DNA of 64,000 nt from Tetranychus cinnabarinus (taxonomy: Eukaryota > Arthropoda > Arachnida > Trombidiformes > Tetranychidae). The DNA lies in contig WHVY01000004.1 in NCBI GenBank assembly GCA_022266195.1, forward strand, positions 4,977,501 to 5,041,500, in the 5' to 3' direction. Made by a program: the position numbers and the translations under genes. Below, piece after piece: positions 12,701 through 23,509 of the stretch (its first letter is position 1; every line of letters starts with the position of its first letter). The notes under the pieces are model-generated. The model searched no databases. It was not told where the DNA came from and saw only the letters and a program-made list of their open reading frames with translations.

Positions 12701-15700
12701 GACTGTTCGAGGTTGGATGCAATGAAATGCTAATGGAAATTTATGCTTCATCCAAGCATAAACATGATCTTTGGAAGAAACTTTTACTGACATCGAAATT
12801 TCTTTCATTAATTACGGGTTAATCAATTTTCATTGCTTGAGGTTTCATTTATATATCAAATTACCGAATTATGTTAAGATGCAGTTTTGATTCATGATAG
12901 AATGTAAGGAAATCCATTTTTTACCAGAATTGGCAACACTCTGAAAGAATCTCATTTATAAACATAACTCATTGCGGAATTGGTTATCCTTGGAAGCAAC
13001 ATTTCAGTCATTTGTTGTTCCATAAATGGAAATGAAGTTTCTAAAGATGATCAACAGATCGTGCTGTGATACGCCGAGAGCAGATTTGCTGAATCAATGC
13101 GATTCATTTGTTTGCTCAGTTGATAGAGTTGTGTAAATTATTTGCATCCTCAATGAGATGAATTGTTGATGGAAGGAAAGGACGAAAGTCAGAAAAGGCT
13201 GCAACTGAAACAGAAACAGAGAAGGCATAATAAATGAATCTACAACTGAACTTGATATAATAACATGATAATAACTTTACATTTCTCTTTCTCTCTCTCT
13301 TTTCCATTTCTATTTTTCGTCCCATAACTTGAAATAATAATGCTCATAATAATGGTAATAATAATCGTTAAAACGAAGCCAAAACCATTATCAGTTTTTG
13401 ATAACAACTGTGAATATCATCATATTACGTGAACTTTAATATTAATACTTATAAAGTGATGAATATCAGTCAAGAAGGTTAAAAATAGTCTCAAGAGTGT
13501 TATTGACTTTTGGGTAAGAATAATTATTTATCTTGTTAGCAGGCGAAAAAAGGTAGAAGGTAAGAAGTTGACACAGAATATTATAAATTACCATGATTAT
13601 CCTGGTTAAATGATCTCGGAATATAAATTGATAAGAATTAATATGAAAAAACTGAACGAAAAGAGCGAAAATTCGAGAGCAACAGTCTTTTAGTTAGCCA
13701 GTTGAAGCCAGAAATGTCTTTAGATCAAAGCTGAAATCTCTGGAAAAAATATTCTAAGGTAATGTAAACTGTATGTGAAGTGAAAAGGAAAATCATTTTA
13801 ACTATTATTTGCTCATGAAAAGTCTGAAGGTAAATCAACACGCTCTGAAACTGGTATTTAATTCGTACATCTAGATGTGCCAACATCCACTTCATACCAA
13901 GATTATGCAAAGATTTTCATTGGTAACAGCACTAGGAAATCAGGCCGAGTTTCACAGCAGCATCAAAGTTCTATAAGGCGAATGTCGAAAAATCTGGTGA
14001 TGGGCAAAGTTCATTGTAATTTATCGCTGTCGGAGATGCTCAAACTGACTGTGCAAAGTTATATCAACTCATTCGGGCTTACAGCACTCACAGTGTCTTC
14101 TGAGCGAATGTAGCGTGAAAATTCAAATTCCTCGACTGAAGATAAAAATTGGTTGCCAAGAATCATTCTGGCTAATAAATTCCATTTAGACCTCCAAGAT
14201 TCGATTTTTTATGGTTCTTACCATTGAGCATTCAAATTACCCAAAAACTGCCTGGTCATGTCATGTTATGACAAATATTAGAATTTAGGTCAAAGTTCAT
14301 AGTTCGAAATCGGCCAAAAGAGATTTCGCAAGTTCTATTTTTCATCTGAATGAAGGATGGCATTTCCTTATCCATTAACTACATGCTTTTTGATAATTAG
14401 CTGCTCAGCTCTTGAAGTGCTTTATGCTTTAAGTGACGAAATGGATTTTGCTGAGGAATTCAATTCTCTTCTAAATCCAAGCTTTTCGTGGGATGAAATG
14501 TTTCAATTTATTTCAATTTTCATGTTTTTCTGTATCTTTCTTGTTCAACTTGATTCATCATTTAATATCAAATTATCATCTTGATTGGTTTATCATGAGA
14601 TAATCAAATCACTCGGAGTAATGTAAGAAAAGGTGAAAAAAATTAACTCCAAGTTTCTATGTGTAATGATAGAGATATCAACATTAAACTGTTGTACAAT
14701 TCAGTTGCTTTTCTTTTCGTTTCTTCCTGTAATCTAATGATAATAGGAAAATGAGTTTTATTGAAGTGAAGGGAATGAAGGATGAAACAGACGAAGGAAA
14801 AAAAAGTTACCTTATCATCATTTGTTAAAGTTGATTGTTACAAGTAGAGAGACACTCTAACGATGCTGAATCAAGGTTTCATAATGAACCTGATATTGAC
14901 AAGAATTCATTGGTTTGCTTGGATAAACATGGAGAAGAATGAAATTGTTAAGATTTGTTAGACTAAAAATGAGGCAAAAGTGACATTAAAGGATATTCAA
15001 GTAAAGATGAGAATCGTGGATGAACATGAACAACATGATCATGATGATGAACCAATGAATGACAAATTATCATGTTGACTGTGGCACTAATGAATGATAT
15101 GAAAAGTGAAAAAGTTTCAAGTGACGGACGATGTATCATCAATATGTCAACTTGAGTCGAGCATAAAATTGAATTTATCGTGAAAAGAATTGAAAATGAA
15201 ATATAATGATGTTCATTGTGCAATTTCATCATGAAAGGAATGACCGAAAATGAGTCAAAGAAGAAGTGAGTAGAAGAAAAATTCATGATTAAACTCATAA
15301 TGACGATAAGTGAGAAAAGTCACAAGAAATGAAAGAAGGTGAAAAAATGTGGATCAAGAAGCAAATGGTTTGTCTCTTGATATTAGAGGAATAATGATAA
15401 CTCCAAACTTTATCTTTACCTTTCCACGTGAAACTCGACAGAATTTCTCGAAATTCTGATATCTTCTTCAATAACAATTTTTCATCCCTCGACAGGTGGA
15501 ACATTTTGAAGCAAAATTCGAATAAATTTTTTTCAAAAAAAAATTTTTCTACTCAACGCCTGGTCAGAATATCACAGAATCACTCCCTGTAGGACGAGAA
15601 TTTTTAACCGAAAAAGTTGCTTGAAATCGTTTGAGCTCATTTCTATTCATTGAAATCTATTTTATTATCGAATTTCTGGTTTTCGAAAAATCACTCCCAG

Positions 15701-16194
15701 TAATTAAAGGTTATTCTTTTCTTGGATTGTTTTGACAGACTTCATGTTTACTGTTGCCTATTAGATAATGTTCACATGTTGAAAAATTCATTCTTGATTG
15801 TAACTGTCCGTCAAAAAGATTGAAGTAAGTGATTATTGGAAAAGTACATCTGGGAGGGAAAAAACTCCCAGCGAAAAATGTGGAGTAATAACTTGAAGTT
15901 TTCACTTTAAGTTTAACTTTTTTATATATCATCAAAGTCATTATCATTTCATGTTCTTACCTTGACTTGAGCTAAAACCCAAGGTTGTACAAAATTTTCA
16001 GCATTTTGGACGAAATTTTTTCTGGAAAAATTTCCTCCTTCGTTTTTCAACTTTAATATCAAGCAACAAAATTTCAATCTTTTTTTGTTTTTTACTTCAT
16101 CGTCATCATTTTCTGTTCTTCATTCTCGTTTTTTTTCCTTCAACTTACCTACTTTTTTATTTCACTTTTTTTTCTACATTTCTGTTTACCTCAG

Positions 16195-16251
16195 CAATGT
16201 TGGGTTTCATTTATCCTTGCTTCCAATTTGCCTCAAGGAACCAAGTCCAAG
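16195..16251 (+). other. Possible 57-nt internal exon
   Basis: A long pyrimidine tract (16,125-16,192) ends in a CAG acceptor and is followed by 57 bases open in frame 1, ending CAAG before a GTAACC donor. The region is richer in GC than its surroundings. It would encode 19 residues beginning QCWVSF. Length divisible by three and a strong acceptor favour an exon; there is no homology or partner exon to confirm it. Confidence 0.2.
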
Positions 16252-17954
16252 GTAACCAAGAACATTATTAATACAATATATAAAGATATTTCATGACGTA
16301 AGATTGTATCAAGAAACAAAGTTGAAATGTATTAACTCGAAGTTTCATGTTTTTTGGTTTTCATGACTTTCTTAATCACATTCATTGCACAGAAATGCAT
16401 GAGACTTGCCGTTTCTTAATAAGCTTCATTGAGCTTTCAAATTTTGAATCAGCAAATTATTCAGAATTCAAAATTATAGTAAATTCTTCGACTATAATTA
16501 ATGCCTAAAAATAGACTTTTCCAACTCGATTTACATTCGAAAAAATTTTATAACGATTCAACCAAGTTTAGCATAACTACAACTTAATTGTAAACAATTG
16601 GATTGGAATGCTATAAGATCTAGGAGTTAAAAATCCCTGTCTTGAATAGAATCGGTTAACGAAGATTTTAAACGATTTTAAATGAAGAAGCCAGCTGTTA
16701 TCGATTCAAGTAACTTGAGCCACAAATGAAAGTGTCCAGTGAATATCATTTCACCCAAAATGTATTTAAAATTGTTTTTCTTCTACTCATTTTATAATAT
16801 TGTCCATTACTTATTTTAAAAGATACAAAAAAGATCTGAAGAATGGAAAAAAGGAATTTTATGCAACTTTTTGAATGAATTTTGACCTTTGTCAACGATC
16901 AAAGCTGAAAACTATCGTTATTTGTTGTGAGCTTGAAGCAAACAGGACAAATCCATGGACTTTCAATAATATCATTTTTCCTGATTAAACCATTAAAGTT
17001 ATTGTTACATCAAGATTTATATTACAATTTGTTGGAAGCATTTGCAAGACACAAAAACAACTCGAGTAACATATTGATGGATCAATTGTTATCAATTTAA
17101 CAGAAAAGTCTTTAAATCTCAAGCGTATTAAGAGCAAGTCGAATTTGAATTGTTGGTGAAAAATTGATTGGTAAAAGTAAAGAGAAAAAGAGAGAAAAGA
17201 TCAACATTGACTTTAAAGATACGATTGAACCAAATTTAGAATAGCAATGAAAAGAATGAGATCAAAATCCGAAAACATTGTAAACATTTTACATTAAAAT
17301 AACAATCATCGATCATGATTCATCGAATTTTTTTAATCTTAATTGCCTGAATATTGAATTTTTATCATTTCGTTCGCAGTTATTTTAAATAATTTCATTT
17401 TTGTGCTTTTTATCATTAAGCCATGAAGTGGCTTCCGTAATGATTAAACTTTTAAACCAACTACTGCACTTCGAGCACGAACCGATACTCAGCGTTATAT
17501 TGTCTCTGTCATTTCGAAAGCTCATCACTGTTCTGAGTTGTCTTCCAACAATCGAAAGATGAACACATTAAAATTAGTATCAAAATTAACTTATACTCAT
17601 GCATTGAACATTCGTTGAACTGTTTGCACAAGAGTTTTTAAGCGGAAAAACTTCATTATGAAACCCGGTATATATAATAAATGTATAGATATTAATATTT
17701 TATGTTGAGAAAAGTTTGTGAAAGAATTGCTTGAATTGTTAAACTCAAGTTATAACTGCTCATTGAATGAGCAAAAAATTAAGTAAAGATGAAGTTACAT
17801 TTCAAAACATTTTAATGTTCAATGTACTCAGTCTACTATGAATTTTGAAATGTAAAATGTAACCAATTAAATGTTGACATTTCAACACATTTGTTTCAAA
17901 AAAGCAAAATATCAACAAGTTTCTGATTTAATGATTACACGAATTACGATAATG

Positions 17955-18061
17955 AATCATTTCCATGAATTCAACTTTTGCAACAAAATTAGAGTTTTGT
18001 TTTAAACATAATTAATTACTGTTAATTAAGCAATCACTTGTTGGTGAAAAGCGTGAAGTCA
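17955..18061 (+). repeat. 107-bp direct repeat, left copy, flanking the retroelement
   Basis: This 107-base block recurs without indel at 23,403-23,509. The two copies sit exactly outside the gypsy-type insert, in the same orientation, so the insert is bracketed by a duplicated piece of host DNA. Normal Ty3/gypsy target duplications are 4-6 bp. The last 16 codons of the truncated pol frame read into this block. Confidence 0.85.
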
Positions 18062-21000
18062 TGTCAACCGCAACGAAAAGATATTTGTTTCGCAGGTTTG
18101 AACTTTTATAAGCACCAACAACATCAATCTGGATTCTTTCAAGTGGTAACTTTGGGACTGGCATTGATCTAGGAATATGATCGTTTGTTGTTTTATGCTT
18201 GTATCTACCACAGATATCACAAAGTCTAATTTTATCGCGAATAATCTTATTCATTAGTGGGAACCAGAAATTTTCTCTTATACGTTTAGCTGTTGGTTTA
18301 TAACCAAAATGTCCTCCTAATGTTTTTTCATGATATTCAGTGTAGACTTTCTCAATTAAAGAAGCAGGTACGTAAACAGCAATTTTACCATTTTTCATTT
18401 TACGACAAACAAGATCATTTTTAATGATGTAGTTTTTATGTTGAATCTTCTCGTTCAGTATTTCTTCTTTGATTCTCTTAATGAACGAATCTTTTTCTTG
18501 TTCTTGGTGAAAAATTGAATGATTCTTTTCAATTTCTGGGTAAGTGATGCTGAAAATAAATTTTTTCATGGTGTGATTGTCCATGATTTCAGGTTGACCA
18601 GTTTTTTCATTAATATCTGTGATAATTTCTTTTATCGTTGCGATTTGAACCGATTCATTTTCATTTTCAGTTTCATGTAAAGAAATCAAATCACATCTAT
18701 CTTCATTTTCAATTACTAAAGGTTCATTTGTTTGTGACGAATCATCATTTTCTAAAATTAAATTTAAACTCGGAGCATTTAAATAGTGAATGTAACGGTA
18801 AAAATCCTCCTCATCAATTTCACCCGTTCTTTTGTGTTTCCACTCGTTACTACGAGAAAAACAGTCCGCTGGATGTTCACTGCCTTTTTTATAAATAATT
18901 TTGTAATTGTATTGTGATAAAATTGTTGCCCATCTGTGTAATCGAGCGCATTTAAAGTTGATTTTCTTCAGTGAACAAAGTGCACAATGATCGGATATAA
19001 TTGTGAAAGGTCTACCAAGTAAGTAATGACCATATTTAAGTACTCCTACAATAACAGCAAGGCATTCTTTTTCTGTGATTGTATATGCTAACTGATGTTT
19101 AGCTAATTTTTGACCGAAATAAGCAACTGGGCGCCAGTTATCTTCTTCTTTTTGTGTTAACATTCCTCCCACAGCAATCGATGATGCGTCAACTTCAAGT
19201 TGATGCTCTTTAAGTGGGTCAAATTGACAGAGTTCGCAATCTCTGATAAGTATTGATTTAATTAATTCCCAGTTTTGTTGATGTATTGACGTCCATTTAA
19301 ATTTTTTCTTGCGACTACATAATTCAAATAAGTTTGAAGCTAAAGTTGAATAATTTGGTATAAATTTTGACAAATAATTGAATAATCCGAGTTGACTTTG
19401 CAGTGATTTCAAATCTTTAGGTGGACTAAATTGTTTCAATCTTTCAATTTTCGATGGATCTGGTTTAATAGATTTACCAGATATAATATGTCCAAGGAAT
19501 TTTACTTCTTCATGCCCCCACTTGCATTTATCAGGCTGAATTTTAAGTCCGACTTCTTTAACTTTGTTAAAGGTTTGAGTGGCATTCATTAAAAGTTCAT
19601 CAAATGTCTTTCCAAAAATGATTACGTCGTCAATGTATGCTAGACAACATTTATATAATAGTTTACCGAAGATTTTGTTGACAAATTGTTGAAAATATGC
19701 TGGACTGTCTGCTAAGCCCATTGGTAGCCTTATGTATTGGTATTTGCCTGTTTCAGTGACAAAGGCAACCTTTTCTCGCTCTTCAGGAGCTAATTCAATT
19801 TGATGGAATCCTTGAGCAAAGTCAATAGTGATAAAGTAATTGTAACCAGCAAGTGCTTGTATAAAATCTTCAATGTTTGGCATTGGATAATTTCTGGTTC
19901 GCATTAAAGCATTTAGTTCTTGAAATGATGTGACAAATCTGTAAGTACCTGGAGTAGGTTTTGGAACTAAAAAGGCAGGTGAACCACCTCGTGATGTTGA
20001 TGGTTCAACAATATCATTTTCAATCAATTCTTTTATCATATTGTCTAAAATTTCCCTTTTTTCAGGTCCCAGTCGATATGGTTTGCATTGAGGTATTGGA
20101 TTCATTCCCAAATCAATTTTAATTCCAACTTTGTCAGCAGGAATTTTACCGATATCGTATTTTGACTTCGAAAATACGTCTAAATAGACTTTGAAAAAAT
20201 TATTCAGTCTTATTTTTTGTTCATGATTTAGTCTTGGATCGATCCCATAATTCAACGTTTGCATTACGTTATCAATTTGCAAAGGAAACTCTTCTTTTCT
20301 TTTATCGATTTTCATCTTCATGAAAGTTTTTTGATAATTTTCATTTTCAGTTTTTTCAATGTTCAGTATGTTATAAGAATTCACTGCAAAATCTGGATTA
20401 GTTGCTGAATTGTCATCATCTTTTTTATTTTTCCTTCGATTTCTTTTCTTAATTGGTTTTTCTGGTGTTTTTTCTGGTTCACTCGGAACTTCAGGACCAA
20501 ATATTTTTGGAAAATATTCAGTGAAAACATAATCAAAACTGACTTTTGATGGAATCTTGATTGATAATTTGAGAGGGAAAAATGTTCCTTCATGTTGAAA
20601 AATTGACCAGCGTTCATGATTAACAATTGTTGCACCCGCATCACACCAATATGAGAAGTTGGATCCCAAAATGATATCATAAGGTAAATTGTCAAAAACA
20701 TAAACTCTTAGTGCATTTTGATAGAACGGTTCAACCGTTTTGAAAATTACTTGAGTTACACCAGCAGCTTTCGTTGCTGTTACTGCAAATCCCATGAAGC
20801 TTTCTCTGAATTCAGGGACATTATTCTTCTTTTCACTTGAAGCCGTAGCTAAAACATGTAGATAGTTTGCTTGATTAACCGTATTGTTATTTGTATTATT
20901 GTTTTGAGGACAATTTGCAGCAAGATGACCAGGGGCGTAACAAATCAAACAAGGAGTTGTTGCATTTGATGAATTTTGGTTCGTATTAGCTGAGTTTGAA

Positions 21001-22370
21001 CTTGTATTTTGGTTTTGATTAGCATTAGATGATGACTGAACTGCATCTTCATAACGTGGAGGTCTATCTCGACGGTTATAATTGTTTCTGTATCCACGAT
21101 TGTTTGTTCTTCTGTTGTTGTAACCTCCTCTAGTGTATCTAGGAGATTGATTATTGTTACTTGTTTGATTACTATTTTGATAGTTGTTCTGTTGTTGAGG
21201 ATATTGCTGTTGATTGTTGTTTGTTTGTTGATAATTATTTGGTTGACTGTAATAATTTTGATTAGACTGAGCAATTCTTGGCTCTGATCTTCTTTCATTC
21301 CTTCTTATGTTGTCAGTCAATATCCTATTAACATAAGTAATTAGTAACGTTAAAACCTTTTCGGTTGAATCAATTGTTTGCTCGTGAATAGCGTTAAATA
21401 CGAGTCTCTCAGGTAACAAGGTTAATAACCAATAAGCAATATGAATGTCTTTTGAAAATGGGATAACTGTTTTGTAAGCGTCTGTAATTGCTTTTACGTA
21501 TGATTGAGGGTCCATTCCGATTTGAAATTTTTGATAAAACAAACGATTTTTAGCAGCAATTAGTTCTGGTTGCCCAATATAACTTTTTCTTATTTCTGTA
21601 ATCAGTTGTTTCAAGGTTAAATTGTGACATCTTGATTCAATATTCTTGATTAGCTGGTAAACGTCCGCAGAGACTCTGGTTTTTAGTAGTTTAATTGCAA
21701 TGTCTTCTGATAATTCATAAACATCAAACATCAAATTGACGAAACGATCTAAATATGCTAGAATCGTCTCACATCTTTCATCGAATGGTTGGATTATTCT
21801 GTCTTTATTCATTTCAATAAATTTATCTTGAGCTGAAATAGCTTCTTGAATTGGTTTCTCGTACTCATAACTTGTCGAAGGTTTATTAGGCTCAAAGGTT
21901 ACTTTGCTTTTATCTTGATGTTGGTTCTTATCTGGTAAGCGATTAAAGCATAACGACTGAGGTCCAAATGTTTCTTCGTCTTTGTTTGCTTCTTTTTGAG
22001 CCATTTGTCTGAATCGAGATACTTGGGCTGCTGTGAAACCCATTTCAAACAACGTTTCTTCATCTAAATCAATATCATCATCAATTTCAGACAAAACTAG
22101 ATTTACTATATTATCTTCAGTAATTTTATAATTTCGTAAACGTTTTATACTTTCAGGTGTTTCTAGCCATTTTTTATCAAATACAAGTTCTAGGTTCCAT
22201 TCACCAACTGTATTGATTGATTTATGATAAATGGCATTTGTTCTCAATGCTTGTTTGACTTGACCAGTTACATAGTTTATCTTCATTGATGGTGAAATGT
22301 TGAGACCGAGAACTTGTGCCGTCTCTCTTTTAACAGTTTCTGATGATAAGTAATCTTTTACAGTTGCCAT
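18012..22370 (-). CDS. gag-pol polyprotein of the gypsy element, truncated in integrase
   Basis: The frame is open from 22,583; I prefer the Met at 22,370 (MATVKDYLSS), because the preceding 71 residues look like translated leader. Residue numbers below count from 22,583. A Gag core lies around 265-420, an Asn/Gln-rich linker at about 430-535, and a CX2CX4HX4C zinc knuckle (CLICYAPGHLAANC) near 545. The end of a protease fold follows (LPYDIILGSNF) without a visible D-[ST]-G active site. Reverse transcriptase runs from about 820 with the YIDD catalytic box near 981. RNase H begins near 1,127 (EVDASS). The integrase HHCC zinc finger is near 1,415-1,456, followed by the start of the core with its first Asp (IQIDVV, near 1,485). 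Residues after about 1,507 are read from the host duplication. The product would lack most of integrase and an active protease. Confidence 0.9.
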   Translation of the reverse strand: MATVKDYLSSETVKRETAQVLGLNISPSMKINYVTGQVKQALRTNAIYHKSINTVGEWNLELVFDKKWLETPESIKRLRNYKITEDNIVNLVLSEIDDDIDLDEETLFEMGFTAAQVSRFRQMAQKEANKDEETFGPQSLCFNRLPDKNQHQDKSKVTFEPNKPSTSYEYEKPIQEAISAQDKFIEMNKDRIIQPFDERCETILAYLDRFVNLMFDVYELSEDIAIKLLKTRVSADVYQLIKNIESRCHNLTLKQLITEIRKSYIGQPELIAAKNRLFYQKFQIGMDPQSYVKAITDAYKTVIPFSKDIHIAYWLLTLLPERLVFNAIHEQTIDSTEKVLTLLITYVNRILTDNIRRNERRSEPRIAQSNQNYYSQPNNYQQTNNNQQQYPQQQNNYQNSNQTSNNNQSPRYTRGGYNNRRTNNRGYRNNYNRRDRPPRYEDAVQSSSNANQNQNTSSNSANTNQNSSNATTPCLICYAPGHLAANCPQNNNTNNNTVNQANYLHVLATASSEKKNNVPEFRESFMGFAVTATKAAGVTQVIFKTVEPFYQNALRVYVFDNLPYDIILGSNFSYWCDAGATIVNHERWSIFQHEGTFFPLKLSIKIPSKVSFDYVFTEYFPKIFGPEVPSEPEKTPEKPIKKRNRRKNKKDDDNSATNPDFAVNSYNILNIEKTENENYQKTFMKMKIDKRKEEFPLQIDNVMQTLNYGIDPRLNHEQKIRLNNFFKVYLDVFSKSKYDIGKIPADKVGIKIDLGMNPIPQCKPYRLGPEKREILDNMIKELIENDIVEPSTSRGGSPAFLVPKPTPGTYRFVTSFQELNALMRTRNYPMPNIEDFIQALAGYNYFITIDFAQGFHQIELAPEEREKVAFVTETGKYQYIRLPMGLADSPAYFQQFVNKIFGKLLYKCCLAYIDDVIIFGKTFDELLMNATQTFNKVKEVGLKIQPDKCKWGHEEVKFLGHIISGKSIKPDPSKIERLKQFSPPKDLKSLQSQLGLFNYLSKFIPNYSTLASNLFELCSRKKKFKWTSIHQQNWELIKSILIRDCELCQFDPLKEHQLEVDASSIAVGGMLTQKEEDNWRPVAYFGQKLAKHQLAYTITEKECLAVIVGVLKYGHYLLGRPFTIISDHCALCSLKKINFKCARLHRWATILSQYNYKIIYKKGSEHPADCFSRSNEWKHKRTGEIDEEDFYRYIHYLNAPSLNLILENDDSSQTNEPLVIENEDRCDLISLHETENENESVQIATIKEIITDINEKTGQPEIMDNHTMKKFIFSITYPEIEKNHSIFHQEQEKDSFIKRIKEEILNEKIQHKNYIIKNDLVCRKMKNGKIAVYVPASLIEKVYTEYHEKTLGGHFGYKPTAKRIRENFWFPLMNKIIRDKIRLCDICGRYKHKTTNDHIPRSMPVPKLPLERIQIDVVGAYKSSNLRNKYLFVAVDMTSRFSPTSDCLINSN

Positions 22371-22627
22371 ATTTGGTTTGATTGATACTGTTGATGTATT
22401 TTCAACGCTATCTTCAAGAGTAGGGAACTGAGAAAATGACCAAAGCGAATCTAAATTAGTTTGATCAATGATGAGAGTCTCGATTGTTTCAAGATGTAGG
22501 CAGAAATGAATATAGTTGCTTAGTTTTAAATGTTGTACCAAGGTTAAATAAAGGTTATAACAGAAACTTAATGTTGAACCCAATTTGCAACAGAACCAGA
22601 TTTATAGTTGATCAGCTTTATCACATT

Positions 22628-23200
22628 TGAGAGCATACGCTCTTCAATTCAACGAAATGACGATTTGAAGAACAATATTGACACTAAATTTGAAAAAGCA
22701 GGAACTAGTTATCGAGGTCTGATGTTGGTTAGGTTTAACCGTAAGATTCTGACGAACGAGTTGATTGTGTTAATGACAAATCTTTATTCATGAGAGAATA
22801 CTCTCCTCAAGGTTCAACGGTGAAGATTCAGCTTTTGTTTAATAATTTTGTTGATTAATCTTCACTAGGTTTTGAGAGAAACTCTCTTCAATTTCAGTGA
22901 AACACGATAATGGTACACAATTAACTGGTTCGATTTCAGAGTAGCATCCTCGCCATTTGTAAGGTCTCTTCAGGGATGAGGAGTAGAGACTTACAACTGA
23001 GATCAGTTTCTCAATAACTTTAAGTATAATCAACGCTGTTAATCAATTTGAGGTTAAATTATTTTATTTCAGTTGAGGTGTCGAAGTCACCAGTAAATCA
23101 AACATTAACACAAGAACACAGGTAATAAGTATATAGCCTTATTTTTAAGTAAATTAAGTTGATGATGATGAGCACAGTATTGAGAGAATACCCTCTTCAA
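22628..23200 (-). repeat. Four short stem-loop repeats in LTR and leader
   Basis: Copies at 22,628-22,648, 22,791-22,810, 22,872-22,891 and 23,181-23,200 read on the RNA strand as variants of TTGAAGAG-x-GTATTCTCTCAA, an imperfect palindrome able to form a hairpin. Three lie in the leader after the primer site and one in the LTR. They may be packaging or dimerisation structures; that is inference. Confidence 0.5.
22941..22955 (-). other. tRNA primer-binding site
   Basis: Two bases after the LTR end, the minus strand reads TGGCGAGGATGCTAC. This is the form expected for pairing with a tRNA 3' end (ending CCUCGCCA). I did not assign the tRNA species. Confidence 0.6.
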
Positions 23201-23402
23201 TCAATTAACAATTTGTTGATCACAATTTAAAGAGAGAGAGAGAAAAACATAATCTGGTCTGTTGGTCAAATTGACCAGTATTTATATTAGGTAAAGAGGA
23301 AAAGGAAGAAAAGCTAAACATGTGATATTAAACTAATAGGGGTTGACATTGAATTACAAACTGTAAATTAAGAGAGGCAAAAAGTAGTGTCGATCCCTTA
23401 CA
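22958..23402 (-). repeat. 5' LTR of the gypsy element (445 bp)
   Basis: On the minus strand it begins TGTAAGG at 23,402 and ends CCTTACA at 22,958, a perfect 7-bp inverted terminus. Its end lies two bases before the primer-binding site. It contains a TATA box (23,279-23,286), a perfect 13-bp palindrome GGTCAAATTGACC (23,264-23,276) just downstream, a GA-repeat (23,231-23,243) and an AATAAA on the minus strand (23,063-23,068). There is no second LTR to compare with, so the limits rest on the termini and primer site. Confidence 0.8.
23279..23286 (-). promoter_or_regulatory. TATA box in the LTR
   Basis: TATAAATA on the minus strand lies about 120 bases inside the LTR, the usual U3 position. Transcription would begin about 30 bases further, near 23,250, next to the GGTCAAATTGACC palindrome. 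Confidence 0.5.
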
Positions 23403-23509
23403 AATCATTTCCATGAATTCAACTTTTGCAACAAAATTAGAGTTTTGTTTTAAACATAATTAATTACTGTTAATTAAGCAATCACTTGTTGGTGAAAAGC
23501 GTGAAGTCA
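23403..23509 (+). repeat. 107-bp direct repeat, right copy
   Basis: Matches 17,955-18,061 base for base as far as I could read, same length and orientation. It abuts the first base of the LTR on the left and ordinary AT-rich host DNA on the right. Confidence 0.85.

Larger units (their letters stand above)
259..17954. other. Gene-poor AT-rich stretch, 17.7 kb
   Basis: No open frame here has convincing protein character. The frames of 60-120 codons are low-complexity Phe/Ser/Leu or Lys runs expected from AT-rich DNA. It could be intergenic or a very long intron. Noticeable content: a foldback ATGAATC-rich repeat (575-790), a cluster of GCCATCT-like motifs (1,240-1,385), TTCTTC/GAAGAA low-complexity patches (about 7,440-7,560, 8,940-8,980 and 16,080-16,180), a slightly less AT-rich island with degenerate frames (13,860-14,115) and a possible small exon (16,195-16,251). 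Confidence 0.6.
18062..23402 (-). mobile_element. Ty3/gypsy LTR retrotransposon, 3'-truncated, single LTR
   Basis: Read on the minus strand, the element starts with a 445-bp 5' LTR (23,402 down to 22,958), then a primer-binding site, a leader of about 570 bases and one long gag-pol frame in the order Gag, zinc knuckle, protease remnant, reverse transcriptase, RNase H, integrase. It stops abruptly at 18,062 inside the integrase catalytic core. There is no rest of integrase, no polypurine tract and no 3' LTR. The LTR start (TGTAAGGGATCG) and end (CCTTACA) are inverted to each other. The intact end is the U3 end of the 5' LTR; the other end is a broken junction with host DNA. The element cannot move on its own. 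The frame is otherwise open, so insertion is probably fairly recent. Confidence 0.95.

Noticed and set aside
13877..14113. 78-codon plus-strand frame in a GC-richer island
   Set aside because: Slightly protein-like but no motif, and the opposite strand is full of stops and equally uninformative. Possibly an old repeat.
20381..21298. Overlapping frames of 106 and 117 codons within the retroelement
   Set aside because: Alternative-frame shadows of gag-pol.
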